From Brevibacillus centrosporus (GTDB lineage: Bacteria; Bacillota; Bacilli; Brevibacillales; Brevibacillaceae): a DNA stretch of 64,000 bases. The notes beneath the pieces are model-generated. The model saw only the letters and a list, made by a program, of their open reading frames with translations. It had not been told where the DNA came from and ran no database searches. The stretch covers positions 150,344 through 214,343 of the forward strand of contig NZ_RHHP01000023.1 in assembly GCF_003710815.1 (NCBI RefSeq), given 5' to 3'. Shown here one piece after another: positions 25,251 to 34,040 of this stretch (positions are counted from its first letter, which is position 1; every line of letters begins with the position of its first letter). Position numbers and translations under genes: made by a program.

Positions 25251-25577
25251 CTAATCTTCGTTGAAACGGTCTAGCATCGAAATGGCATCAATCAGGTGGT
25301 TGTTAAAAATTTGGCGGGCCACTGACAAGAGATCTATAATCATCGGGTCACGCAGGGAGTAGGTTACTTTGTTGCCGTCTTTTGTTCCGTACACGATGTT
25401 TTTGCTTCGCAGGACGGCGAGCTGCTGGGAGACGGCTGACCCCTCACTGCCAATCAGGGTTTGAAGCTCGTTTACATTTTTGTCTCCCTCGGACAAGAGC
25501 TCCAAAATGCGAATGCGCAAAGGATGACCCAAGGCTTTAAAAAAATCAGCTTTAAACTGTTGCAGTTCTAAATTCAA
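25251..25577 (-). CDS. ArsR-family transcriptional regulator
   Basis: 108 residues. Winged helix with HPLRIRILELLSEGDKNVNEL, then GSEGSAVSQQLAVLRSKNIV as recognition helix, and KVTYSLRDP as wing. It has no cysteine pair of the classical metal-sensing type (CVC), so it is not an evident arsenic sensor; redox or sulfur sensing is possible. It is the second gene after the SulP permease, 18 bases downstream, and probably represses that operon through the repeats at 27378-27402. Confidence 0.9.
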   Translation of the reverse strand: MNLELQQFKADFFKALGHPLRIRILELLSEGDKNVNELQTLIGSEGSAVSQQLAVLRSKNIVYGTKDGNKVTYSLRDPMIIDLLSVARQIFNNHLIDAISMLDRFNED

Positions 25578-25595
25578 TGAAAGAATCCTCCATCT

Positions 25596-27359
25596 TTAAG
25601 AATCCGCAGGCAGCTCCCGGTTCTGGGCAGCTGCAGTCTGCCTGATGTTTCCCTGATCGGATAGTGCGGAACACTCACGAAAGACAAAATGCTGACAGCC
25701 CAGGCATTTTGCATGATTCAGTCTGGTCAGGGCACTGTCGATGGCCTCTCCGGTGTGCGCGAAATCGTTCTTCGCCCCGATTCTTTCGTAGAGGCCAGTG
25801 CGTTTCAAAAGAGCTTTGGGTTGATCCCGCAAGCCGGAAAAAAGCACCGTTCCGCCTTGCGAGTGAAAGTGCCGGACAATGCTCGCTAGACTTGCCTCCC
25901 CCGTGGTGTCCAGAAAAGGAACTCCTCCCATACGCAGAAGCAGGATACCGGACGAAGACGTAGCTTTGCTGAGGATAGACTTTTCAAGCAAGCTCGCATC
26001 CCCGAAGAACAAGGGGCCCTCAATCGTGAAGATGCTGATTTGCGGGCAGTCGTGCACGGCTGAAACCATGTGAGGCATGACCTTCTGGTGTTTGCTGTCT
26101 GGATCTGGCAGTGCTTTGGCAATCATCAGCGATCCGCTCATCCGTTTGACGAAAAGGAGAATGGCTAGAACCAGCCCAACTTCAACAGCAAGGGTTAAAT
26201 CGGTAAATACGGTCAGGAGAAATGTAATCAAAAGAACGACGGAATCGCTGGTCTTGGTTTTGAGTATACGAAGAAATTCCCTGCGCTCGCTCATGTTCCA
26301 TGCCACCAGCATCAGGATAGGTGCCATGCTTGCTAGCGGAATGTGTGAGGCGTAAGGGGCAAATAAGACCAGAATCAGCAAGACGATGAAACCGTGAATC
26401 ACACCGGACAGAGGAGAGGCAGCGCCGCTTCTGATATTGGTAGCTGTACGGGCAATGGCTCCTGTAGCCGGAATGCCGCCGAACAGGGGCGTGATGATAT
26501 TCGCGATCCCCTGACCGATCAACTCCCGATTGCTGTTATGCCTTTGGTTGGACATGCCGTCAGCCACTACTGCAGACAGCAAAGACTCGACAGCTCCCAA
26601 CAGAGCGATGACCAGCGCAGGATTCAACAAGGTCTGGATGCGTTCGAGTGTGATTTCGGGAAAATGAAAAGAAGGCAGTGTGCCGGGAAAAGCTCCAAAT
26701 GTTGAACCGATCGTGGCGACGTTCTCTTCAAATAATAGCACAGCTACGAGAGTGGAGATAACCAAGCCGATGAGGGAACCAGGAACTTTTGGGAAAATCC
26801 GCGGCGTCAACAGGATGAGAGCGAAGCAAATGCATGCTGTCGTGATGCTGTACAGGTTGAGAGTGGAAAGATGAAGCACGATCTCCTTCATATTGGAGAG
26901 GAAGTCCTCATGCTTCTGAATGTCGCGAAGGCCCAGAAAGTGTACGATTTGCCCACTGAAAATGATGACAGCAATTCCTGCGGTAAACCCGACAGTCACC
27001 GGCCGAGGAATGTACTTGATCAAAGCGCCGAGCCTGAGCACCCCCATGATGACAAGCAGTATCCCTGCCATGAGTCCGGCTATCAGCAGATTTTCATACC
27101 CGTATTGCATGACGATGGCAAATAAAATGGGGATAAACGCTCCAGTGGGACCGCCGATCTGAAAGCGCGACCCTCCGAACAGGGAAATCAAAATGCCCGC
27201 GACAATGGTGGTGTAAATGCCATACTCCGGTTTGACTCCAGAGGCGATCGCAAACGCCATTCCGAGTGGCAGCGCGATAACAGCTACTATGAAACCAGAA
27301 ACACAATCCTTTCGAAACGACTGCATCGAATAGCCTTCGAATCTTCCTGTCCACTTCAT
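25596..27359 (-). CDS. SulP family inorganic anion permease with STAS domain
   Basis: 587 residues from ATG 27359 (AAGAAGGG upstream; the longer frame to 27425 lacks one). About 11-12 membrane segments with the SulP signature around VAVIALPLGMAFAIASG and GGPTGAF, then a cytosolic STAS domain with FTIEGPLFFGDAS and LDTTGEASL. Sulfate or bicarbonate are the usual substrates. It ends in a cysteine-bearing tail (CLGCQHFVFREC), not part of the normal STAS fold. Operon with the ArsR gene. Confidence 0.92.
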   Translation of the reverse strand: MKWTGRFEGYSMQSFRKDCVSGFIVAVIALPLGMAFAIASGVKPEYGIYTTIVAGILISLFGGSRFQIGGPTGAFIPILFAIVMQYGYENLLIAGLMAGILLVIMGVLRLGALIKYIPRPVTVGFTAGIAVIIFSGQIVHFLGLRDIQKHEDFLSNMKEIVLHLSTLNLYSITTACICFALILLTPRIFPKVPGSLIGLVISTLVAVLLFEENVATIGSTFGAFPGTLPSFHFPEITLERIQTLLNPALVIALLGAVESLLSAVVADGMSNQRHNSNRELIGQGIANIITPLFGGIPATGAIARTATNIRSGAASPLSGVIHGFIVLLILVLFAPYASHIPLASMAPILMLVAWNMSERREFLRILKTKTSDSVVLLITFLLTVFTDLTLAVEVGLVLAILLFVKRMSGSLMIAKALPDPDSKHQKVMPHMVSAVHDCPQISIFTIEGPLFFGDASLLEKSILSKATSSSGILLLRMGGVPFLDTTGEASLASIVRHFHSQGGTVLFSGLRDQPKALLKRTGLYERIGAKNDFAHTGEAIDSALTRLNHAKCLGCQHFVFRECSALSDQGNIRQTAAAQNRELPADS

Positions 27360-27377
27360 GATAGAACCCTTCTTATC

Positions 27378-27437
27378 TTTGAATATTTGATTATTTGAAT
27401 ATAGATTATGATAAGAGTGGTTCACTCATTCTGTCAA
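27378..27437 (-). promoter_or_regulatory. Promoter and repeat operator of the sulP-arsR operon
   Basis: On the minus strand, TTGACA (27437-27432), 18-base spacer, TATCAT (27413-27408). Just downstream two direct copies of TTTGAATAT (27378-27386, 27394-27402, plus-strand reading, period 16) cover the expected transcript start, suitable for repression by the ArsR protein. Confidence 0.55.
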
Positions 27438-27546
27438 TTCACATTTCCTTTTCCCTTTTTTAACATGTCCTTCACGTTACCTTAACGCTGCTGGATTACC
27501 ATTCTAAGTGACAAGTGAACAGATTCCCTCGGTTGGAGCCATGGAG

Positions 27547-27617
27547 AAACCCCCGACAGCAACACCCAAGCACTTTCCTCGAGAGTTCTTTGGCATTGTT
27601 GTTTCGCAGGGTTTTTT
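27547..27617 (+). promoter_or_regulatory. Leader terminator ahead of glpP (candidate attenuator)
   Basis: AAACCC (27547-27552) pairs with GGGTTT (27609-27614), the inner arm GCAACACCCAAG with CTTTGGCATTGTTGT, and a T-run ends at 27617, 25 bases before the glpP start. A terminator in front of an antiterminator-headed operon suggests attenuation, possibly by GlpP itself. Confidence 0.55.
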
Positions 27618-27642
27618 GCTATGCGCAAAGGAGGACAAACAA

Positions 27643-28242
27643 ATGAATCCAACGGAATTCCTCGCAAGACTCGATCACTACAAGCTGATTGCTTCGGTGA
27701 AGGAAGCGAAGTACCTGGAAAAAGCCGCAGAGGCAAATCTGAGTGCAGTCGTTCTCTCCATCGGAAACATCGGGGTGATCAAAGGGTACGTCGATTTTTT
27801 CAAAAGCCGCGACATTCCCGTGTTTATCCATTTGGAGCGTGTCGGCGGAATCAGCTACGACCGGGAAGGAATCGCCTTTCTTTCCCATTATGTGAAGCCA
27901 GATGGAATCGTAACGACGAGGAATACCTTGATCAAGCTGGCAAAAAAACAAGGTCTGCTGACGATACAACGACATTTTCTGGTAGACAGCGATGCGCTGA
28001 AGTCCGGGCTTCAATCCATTCAGGAAACACAGCCTGACGCTGTAGAGCTGATGCCGGGTCTATTGCCAGAATTTCTCGAAGAATACAGAAGCATGCTGGA
28101 TACCCCGATTATTGCAGGTGGCCTGATCCGCAAGCGAGAGCAGATGGAGCGTGTACTACAGCATGGTGCGACAGCTGTCTCCGTAGGTAGCCCCTCATTG
28201 TGGAAGGAGAGTTTTGTACATGATTCACGCCCTGTTGTTTGA
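27643..28242 (+). CDS. glpP: Glycerol-3-phosphate-responsive antiterminator GlpP
   Basis: 199 residues from ATG 27643 with AAAGGAGG upstream. A TIM-barrel-like RNA-binding regulator that, with glycerol-3-phosphate bound, lets transcription pass terminators in glp leaders. Typical blocks: VVLSIGNIGVIKGYVDFF, VFIHLERVGGISYDREGI, PDGIVTTR, IQRHFLVDSDAL, AVELMPGLLPE and IIAGGLIRKREQM. It heads the glycerol-phosphate uptake operon and overlaps the next gene by 23 bases. Confidence 0.95.
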   Translation: MNPTEFLARLDHYKLIASVKEAKYLEKAAEANLSAVVLSIGNIGVIKGYVDFFKSRDIPVFIHLERVGGISYDREGIAFLSHYVKPDGIVTTRNTLIKLAKKQGLLTIQRHFLVDSDALKSGLQSIQETQPDAVELMPGLLPEFLEEYRSMLDTPIIAGGLIRKREQMERVLQHGATAVSVGSPSLWKESFVHDSRPVV

Positions 28243-28882
28243 TCTCGACGGGACACTCTTGGACAGTCGAGACGCCGTGATCGATGCCGTTGCCCATACA
28301 GCAGAAAAATACGCACCCGGTCATTTTAGCCGGGAGGAGCTGCTCGGACGCTTTGGGGAATCGTTTGACGACTTTCTCGCAGCCGTAGCAGAGGCAGCTG
28401 GTATGCCGGACAAAAAAGAAGTGCTCGATGACTATTTCGCCTATGTCCGGGAAAATCACGAGCAGCATGTGAAGCTCTTTCCGTTTGTGCGCGAAGGCTT
28501 GGAGAAGCTGCTGGCGGCAGGCTATGAACTGGCGATTGTCACCAACAAGCAGCGCGAATTTGCGCTGGCCGGGCTGGAGCTGGCCGGAATTGACCATCTG
28601 TTTGCGTCGATTGTCACCGTAGACGATGTCTCCCAGGGCAAGCCTTCTGCTGAGCCTGTCCAAAAGGCGCTAGCTGAGCTGGGGAGACGCCCGGAGCAGG
28701 CCATGATGATTGGCGACAGCCGTTTCGATGTACTGGCGGCTGTGGGAGCAAACGTACAGGCAGTCGTGCTGGAATGGTATGGACCAGAAGAGTGGCAGCA
28801 TGCCGTTCCGGATTACCGCTTCGTTGATTTTGAAGCCTTTGTTGGTGAGATGCTGACTGTAAAAATGCAAGGAGGGATCTGA
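28220..28882 (+). CDS. HAD-superfamily phosphatase (PpaX/phosphoglycolate phosphatase-like)
   Basis: 220 residues from ATG 28220 (AAGGAGAG upstream). HAD motif I LFDLDGTLLDS, motif II IVTNK, motif III lysine around QGKPSAEP, and motif IV MIGDSRFDV. The helical cap (about residues 20-85) marks subfamily I. In this operon glycerol-3-phosphate or another small phosphate ester is a natural substrate guess. The family cannot be resolved further by eye. Confidence 0.88.
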   Translation: MIHALLFDLDGTLLDSRDAVIDAVAHTAEKYAPGHFSREELLGRFGESFDDFLAAVAEAAGMPDKKEVLDDYFAYVRENHEQHVKLFPFVREGLEKLLAAGYELAIVTNKQREFALAGLELAGIDHLFASIVTVDDVSQGKPSAEPVQKALAELGRRPEQAMMIGDSRFDVLAAVGANVQAVVLEWYGPEEWQHAVPDYRFVDFEAFVGEMLTVKMQGGI

Positions 28883-28887
28883 TCCAG

Positions 28888-29955
28888 ATGGCACGAGTGG
28901 TGTTAAATCAAGTAACCAAATCATTCGCCAATCAACAGGTCGTAAAAGGGATTAATCTCCTGATACCCGATGGATCGTTTACGGTTCTGGTAGGACCTTC
29001 GGGATGCGGAAAATCTACGACGCTGCGGATGATCGCCGGGTTGGAGAGCGCAACAGGCGGCGAGATCTTGATCGGGGATCAAACGGTCAATCAGCTGCCG
29101 CCGGGAAAAAGGGACGTAGCGATGGTGTTTCAAAACTACGCCCTGTACCCAACGATGAACGTCTACGACAACATTGCCTACGGATTGCGAAATCGTGGCA
29201 CCTCGAAAAAAGAATGCCAAGTTCTCGTAGAGGAAATCGCGGAGATCGTCGGCTTGACCCAGTACCTCAAACGCAAACCGTCCCAGCTCTCTGGCGGTCA
29301 GCGTCAGCGCGTGGCATTGGCGCGGGCAATGGTGAAGAAGCCAAAAGTGTTTTTGATGGACGAACCGCTTTCCAACCTGGACGCGAAGCTGCGCAACCAG
29401 ATGCGGGTAGAGCTGACGAGTCTGCATAAACAGCTGGGCAGCACGTTCATTTACGTGACGCATGATCAGGTGGAAGCGATGACGATGGGCGATCAGATTG
29501 TCGTCATGAGTGAAGGCAATATCATGCAGGTGGCGGCACCACTGGAGCTGTATCAGGAACCGGACAACCTGTTTGTCGCCCAGTTTATCGGCTCTCCGGC
29601 GATGAACATTGTGAAAGATGAGGAAAACAGTGCGGTCGTATGGGGATTCCGCCCCGAGAAGGCACAGCTGCTTGCCGAGTCTGCAGCACCTGCCTCATCG
29701 ATCGAGCAGCGCGTTTTGCGAGGAACGGTGATCTCGCGTGAAATCCTGGGAGCGGAGTCACTTTGCCACGTGGAAACGGAAAAAGGACGCATCGTCGTCA
29801 AAGTCGATACGGAAATTTCGATCCAAATGGGTACCCACGTACAAGTGATTGTAGATGCCGCTAACATTTACGAGTTTGATCGGGCAACCGGGAAACGGAT
29901 AGGGAAAGGCGTTGGGCGAGTGGGTCAGCATGCATTGGCTGGAGGGATGGTCTGA
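28888..29955 (+). CDS. ugpC: ABC importer ATP-binding protein, glycerol-3-phosphate type
   Basis: 355 residues. Walker [12 protein letters not shown]-loop VFQNYALYP, signature LSGGQRQRVALARA, Walker B VFLMDEPLSNLDAKLR and H-loop VTHDQVEAM, then a C-terminal OB/TOBE region as in UgpC/MalK-class ATPases. The last base of the stop is the first base of the ugpA start (TGATG), so translation is coupled. The G3P assignment rests on glpP upstream and the diesterase downstream. Confidence 0.88.
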   Translation: MARVVLNQVTKSFANQQVVKGINLLIPDGSFTVLVGPSGCGKSTTLRMIAGLESATGGEILIGDQTVNQLPPGKRDVAMVFQNYALYPTMNVYDNIAYGLRNRGTSKKECQVLVEEIAEIVGLTQYLKRKPSQLSGGQRQRVALARAMVKKPKVFLMDEPLSNLDAKLRNQMRVELTSLHKQLGSTFIYVTHDQVEAMTMGDQIVVMSEGNIMQVAAPLELYQEPDNLFVAQFIGSPAMNIVKDEENSAVVWGFRPEKAQLLAESAAPASSIEQRVLRGTVISREILGAESLCHVETEKGRIVVKVDTEISIQMGTHVQVIVDAANIYEFDRATGKRIGKGVGRVGQHALAGGMV

Positions 29956-30893
29956 TGCACAAAGCGGTAGCTGCACCAGAGCTTTCCGGAACGAGTAATC
30001 AAGCAGCGGAAGTCCCCATCGATTGGATGGAGCGGCTTCGACCATACCTGTATGTCGCCCCTGCTATGCTGTTTTTTGCCCTCTTCTTCTTCTTTCCCAT
30101 CGGCTATGTGATTTACTTGTCCTTTTTTGACTGGTCCTTGCTGAACCTGGAAGAGATGGAGTGGGTTGGGCTCGGTAACTTTACGGCGTTGATGGCGGAG
30201 GAAGATTTTTGGCAGGTATTGGGCAATACGCTCATCTATACCGTCGTCACGGTTGGCTTGGGGATCCTCCTGTCCTTTATGCTGGCGCTCTGGCTCAATC
30301 GGAAGGCAAAAGTATACGGGATTGTCCAGGCAGCTGTCTTTAGCCCGCACATCGTGTCACTCGTCTCCATCGCGATGCTGTGGATGTGGCTCATGGACCC
30401 GCAGTACGGTCTGTTGAACGCCATCCTGGAGATGGTGGGATTGCCCGGGTACTCGTGGCTGTCAGACACGAAGAGCGCGATGGTCTCCCTGATCCTGGTC
30501 AGCATTTGGAAGGGCGTGGGGTACAACACGCTGGTCTTCATCGCTGGGATGCAAAGTATCCCGAAAGATATCTACGAAGCGGCGGACCTAGACCACTCTC
30601 CCTGGTGGCGGACGCTGACACGCATTACCATTCCGATGCTTTCACCAACGATGTTTTTCTTGCTCGTCATCAATACGGTCTCGTCCTTTCAGGTGTTCGA
30701 CACGATTTACATCATGACGCAGGGTGGGCCGGTCAACAGCACCAACATGCTCGTCTTTTACATCTATGAACAAGGCATGGACTTTTACAACGGCGGTGCC
30801 GCCTCTGCCGCGTCAGTCATCCTGCTCGCCATGGTAGGCTTCTTGACTTGGCTGCACTTCCGCTTGATGGAGAAAAGAGTTCATTATCGGTAA
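29955..30893 (+). CDS. ugpA: ABC importer permease, glycerol-3-phosphate type, subunit A
   Basis: 312 residues with a long hydrophilic N-terminus and six membrane segments. The EAA coupling loop reads IYEAADLDHSPWWRTLTRITIPMLSP, typical of MalF/UgpA permeases. Next to ugpC and ugpE on the same transcript. Confidence 0.87.
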   Translation: MHKAVAAPELSGTSNQAAEVPIDWMERLRPYLYVAPAMLFFALFFFFPIGYVIYLSFFDWSLLNLEEMEWVGLGNFTALMAEEDFWQVLGNTLIYTVVTVGLGILLSFMLALWLNRKAKVYGIVQAAVFSPHIVSLVSIAMLWMWLMDPQYGLLNAILEMVGLPGYSWLSDTKSAMVSLILVSIWKGVGYNTLVFIAGMQSIPKDIYEAADLDHSPWWRTLTRITIPMLSPTMFFLLVINTVSSFQVFDTIYIMTQGGPVNSTNMLVFYIYEQGMDFYNGGAASAASVILLAMVGFLTWLHFRLMEKRVHYR

Positions 30894-30921
30894 GACATTC
30901 AACCAGAAAGGAGACTCGCTC

Positions 30922-31749
30922 ATGTTGCAAGTAGGAAGAACCGCATGGAAAACGGTAGAGTGGGTGCTGCTGGCAGCTGTCGGACTCGTCTTTGTCTTCC
31001 CGTTTCTGTGGATGTTCTTGACTGCCTTTAAAACCATGCCGGAGGTCTATCAGTTTCCACCGACATGGTGGCCCGAGTCCTGGCAATTCGAGAACTTCCG
31101 TATCGCTTGGAGCTCCGGACCGTTCGTCACCTACGTCATGAACAGCATTTTGGTGGCTGGCGGCATCTTGATTCTGCAGTTTCTGATTGCGGTGCCCGCT
31201 GCCTATGCCTTTGCCCGGTATCGTTTTCCGGGACGCAACCTGCTGTTTGGACTGAGTCTGATTGCATTAATGATTCCTTCGCAGGTTATCTTTTTGCCGG
31301 TCTATGTGGAGATGAGCCACTGGGGGCTGGTCAACACTTTGTGGTCGCTGATTCTCCCGTTTGGCGCCAGCGCATTTGGGATCTTTCTCTTGCGCCAAGC
31401 CTTCATGCAGGTACCTGATGAAGTCATCGAGGCTGCGCGTCTCGACAGTGCATCGGAATGGAAAATCATGTGGACCATCATGGTTCCGATGGCAAAGCCG
31501 GTGCTCGTCACATTTGGATTGTTCAGCTTTATCTACCACTGGAATGATTACTTCTGGCCTCTGATCATGACGAACAGTGATAGTGTGCGTACGCTGCCGA
31601 TCGGGATCTCGATGCTGAAGGCAGCGGAAGGCGGTAAGCAGTGGAACGTCATCATGGCAGGCAACATGATTCTCGTCCTGCCCATCCTCGTCGTCTTTTT
31701 CTTCGCACAGCGGCACATTATCAGCGCGTTTGTCTATCAGTCCAAATAA
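30922..31749 (+). CDS. ugpE: ABC importer permease, glycerol-3-phosphate type, subunit E
   Basis: 275 residues from ATG 30922 with GAAAGGAGA upstream. Six membrane segments. Coupling loop VIEAARLDSASEWKIMWTIMVPMAKP (MalG/UgpE class), and the N-terminal PFLWMFLTAFKTMPEV seen in many UgpE proteins. Partner of the preceding permease. Confidence 0.87.
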   Translation: MLQVGRTAWKTVEWVLLAAVGLVFVFPFLWMFLTAFKTMPEVYQFPPTWWPESWQFENFRIAWSSGPFVTYVMNSILVAGGILILQFLIAVPAAYAFARYRFPGRNLLFGLSLIALMIPSQVIFLPVYVEMSHWGLVNTLWSLILPFGASAFGIFLLRQAFMQVPDEVIEAARLDSASEWKIMWTIMVPMAKPVLVTFGLFSFIYHWNDYFWPLIMTNSDSVRTLPIGISMLKAAEGGKQWNVIMAGNMILVLPILVVFFFAQRHIISAFVYQSK

Positions 31750-31778
31750 GCGGTATCCATTAAAAGGAGGATCTATTC

Positions 31779-33107
31779 GTGAAAAAGTTACAGGTATCCA
31801 TGTTGGCGTGTGTACTTAGCGTGACAGCAGTTCTGGCAGGGTGTGGAAGCAGCAAGGAAGCGGCAGGCACGAATACGCAATCGGGTGGAAGCACAGCGCC
31901 GCAAGGACAGACTGCGAGTGCAGGCAAACCGGTGGAAATCGACTTCTGGTATGCGCTCGGCGGCAAAAACGGGGAATACATCGAAAAGATGGTCAAGGAC
32001 TTCAACGCCTCGCATAAAGATATTGTGGTAAAGCCCGCGTATCAAGGTAGCTACTATGAAAACCATTCCAAGGTACTGGCCTCTGTATCTGCCGGGAACC
32101 AGCCTGATGTGACCATGGTAGAGGTAGGCTCGATCGGTGCATTCGCGGATGCGAAAGTGCTGGAGGATCTGGGACCATACGCTAACGGAGCGGAGAAGAA
32201 GTACATTCCTGGACTTCTGGGGAACTCCTACTGGAAAGACAAACTGTACGCCATTCCTTTCAACCGCTCGACTCCGCTCTTGTACCTGAACCGCGACATG
32301 CTGAAGGCAGCAGGACTCGACCCGAATGGACCGAAAACATGGGAGGAGCTGCGTCAATTCTCTCAGGCTATGACGAAAAAAGAAGGAGACAAGACAGCTA
32401 CCTACGGCTTCTCTACTCCAATTGACATCTGGTTCTACGAAGCGCTTGTATTCCAAAGTGGCGGTAAAATCCTGACGGACGACAACAAAGAGCTGGCGAT
32501 CAACACAGAAGCGGGTAAAGCGCCGTTGGAATTCTGGACAGGTATGTTGAAGGAAGGCGTCATGAAGGCCCCTCCAGGTGAGAAGTACAACGCATGGGAT
32601 GTTGCCAAACAGGATTTCCTCAATCAACAAGTCGGCATGATTTTCACTTCGACAGGGGACTTGCGCTCTTTGAAGGAAAATGCCAAATTTGATTTGGGAA
32701 CAGCTTTCCTGCCAGCGAACAAAAACTTTGGTGCACCAACAGGCGGAGCGAACCTGGTCATGCTGGCTAAATCCAGCGATGAAGAGAAAAAAGCTTCCTG
32801 GGAATTCATGCAGTGGATGACAGATACGAAGCAAACGATTCCGTTCTCTCTGGAATCCGGCTACATGCCTGTAACGACCGAAGCAGTCGAGTCCGAAGAT
32901 ATGAAGAAGGCCTATGAAAAAGAGCCGAACTTCCAAGTGGCAGTAAAGCAGCTGGAATACGCTTCTCCACGTCCGATGGTACCTGGCTATAAAGAACTGC
33001 AGGAAGTCATCATGACCGAGATCCAGCGTGCCGTTTTGGGTCAGGCTAGCGTAGACGAAGCCATCCAAAAAGCGACGGAAAAAGGACAAAAGCTGCTGAA
33101 AAAATAA
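31779..33107 (+). CDS. ugpB: Extracellular solute-binding lipoprotein, glycerol-3-phosphate type
   Basis: 442 residues from GTG 31779 with AAAAGGAGG upstream. Lipoprotein signal with lipidated Cys22 (LSVTAVLAGC), a Gln/Ser/Ala-rich linker, then the family-1 binding-protein fold: VEIDFWYALGGKNGEYIEKM, VTMVEVGSIG, YAIPFNRSTPLLYLNRD and MIFTSTGDL. The FWYAL and NRSTPLLYLN segments are what UgpB proteins show. Unlike other binding-protein genes here, it comes last in its ABC operon. Confidence 0.9.
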   Translation: MKKLQVSMLACVLSVTAVLAGCGSSKEAAGTNTQSGGSTAPQGQTASAGKPVEIDFWYALGGKNGEYIEKMVKDFNASHKDIVVKPAYQGSYYENHSKVLASVSAGNQPDVTMVEVGSIGAFADAKVLEDLGPYANGAEKKYIPGLLGNSYWKDKLYAIPFNRSTPLLYLNRDMLKAAGLDPNGPKTWEELRQFSQAMTKKEGDKTATYGFSTPIDIWFYEALVFQSGGKILTDDNKELAINTEAGKAPLEFWTGMLKEGVMKAPPGEKYNAWDVAKQDFLNQQVGMIFTSTGDLRSLKENAKFDLGTAFLPANKNFGAPTGGANLVMLAKSSDEEKKASWEFMQWMTDTKQTIPFSLESGYMPVTTEAVESEDMKKAYEKEPNFQVAVKQLEYASPRPMVPGYKELQEVIMTEIQRAVLGQASVDEAIQKATEKGQKLLKK

Positions 33108-33129
33108 ATAGGTTTGGGGAGTGAGCAAC

Positions 33130-33849
33130 ATGAACATTTGCATGGCACACCGCGGTTGGTCAGGCAAGGCACCGGAAAATACGATGGCGGCTGTACGCCT
33201 CGCATTGGCAGAGCCAGCGATTTTTGCAATGGAGATTGACGTGCAGCTATCCAGCGACGGAGTTCCTGTGCTCATCCACGACTTTACGCTCGGACGCACG
33301 ACAAATGGCAAGGGTCTTGTAAAGGATCACACGCTGCAACAGCTGCGCGAACTGGATGCAGGCAGCTGGCTGGACGAAAGGTTCACAGGAGAGCGCATCC
33401 CAACGCTGGATGAGGTACTGCAAGCTGTCAAAGGTCGCTGCACGCTGAACATCGAGCTGAAAGCGACGAGCGACATGTATCCGGGGATTGCCGAGAAGGT
33501 ATTGGCTCTCTTGGAGCAGCATGATATGAAGCAAGAGGTCTACATCACGTCTTTTGACCACGAGCTGATTCGTCATGTGCGTACGCTGGATGAAACCGTG
33601 GTAACTGGTCTGATCGTAGGAGGCCGTCCCGTGCTGATGCTGGAGCAGCTGCAGGAAGCGGGAGCGAATATCCTTTCCATGGGCTATCCGTATTTGACTA
33701 AAGAACTGGCAGTGGAAGCGATTGAAAAAGGGTATAAGGTGGTTGCATGGACCTTGGATGATCCAGAGCACATCCGTACAGTGATGTCGTGGCATCCAGA
33801 CGTACAGATTTGCACGAACCATCCGGATCGCATGCTTGAGTTTGTGTAA
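33130..33849 (+). CDS. ugpQ: Glycerophosphodiester phosphodiesterase
   Basis: 239 residues from ATG 33130 (GGGGAG nine bases upstream). Cleaves glycerophosphodiesters from phospholipid turnover to glycerol-3-phosphate and an alcohol. GDPD motifs: AHRGWSGKAPENTMAA with the catalytic His-Arg and Glu-Asn, EIDVQLSSDGVPVLIHD with Glu-x-Asp and the second His, and LNIELK. No signal peptide, so it is cytosolic and acts on imported diesters. Last gene of the glpP-ugp operon; a strong terminator follows. Confidence 0.93.
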   Translation: MNICMAHRGWSGKAPENTMAAVRLALAEPAIFAMEIDVQLSSDGVPVLIHDFTLGRTTNGKGLVKDHTLQQLRELDAGSWLDERFTGERIPTLDEVLQAVKGRCTLNIELKATSDMYPGIAEKVLALLEQHDMKQEVYITSFDHELIRHVRTLDETVVTGLIVGGRPVLMLEQLQEAGANILSMGYPYLTKELAVEAIEKGYKVVAWTLDDPEHIRTVMSWHPDVQICTNHPDRMLEFV

Positions 33850-33862
33850 AAGTATAAAAAGG

Positions 33863-33900
33863 AAAAGCCGCCTGTGGGAATGTCTCAGGCGGCTTTTCTT
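33863..33900 (+). terminator. Terminator of the glpP-ugp operon
   Basis: AAAAGCCGCCTG / CAGGCGGCTTTT, perfect 12-bp stem, tail TTTTCTT. Confidence 0.92.
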
Positions 33901-34040
33901 GTGCAAGAACGTGAGCTGGCTAGCTAGTCCAATTCAATGGCAGGTATTTCCCTCGGTTTTTTCACAGTCAATCGTACACCTCCATTGACCGAACTGCTTA
34001 TGATAAGAAAAAGGCAGCTTCGCCAAGGAGTGACTGCACC

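Noticed and set aside
27482..27546. Known riboswitch class in the glpP leader
   Set aside because: No match to glycine, c-di-AMP or TPP aptamer cores; only a terminator-type hairpin is supported.
31788..33311. 507-codon minus-strand frame opposite ugpB
   Set aside because: Shadow of a clear lipoprotein gene; Cys/His/Arg-rich, no family features.
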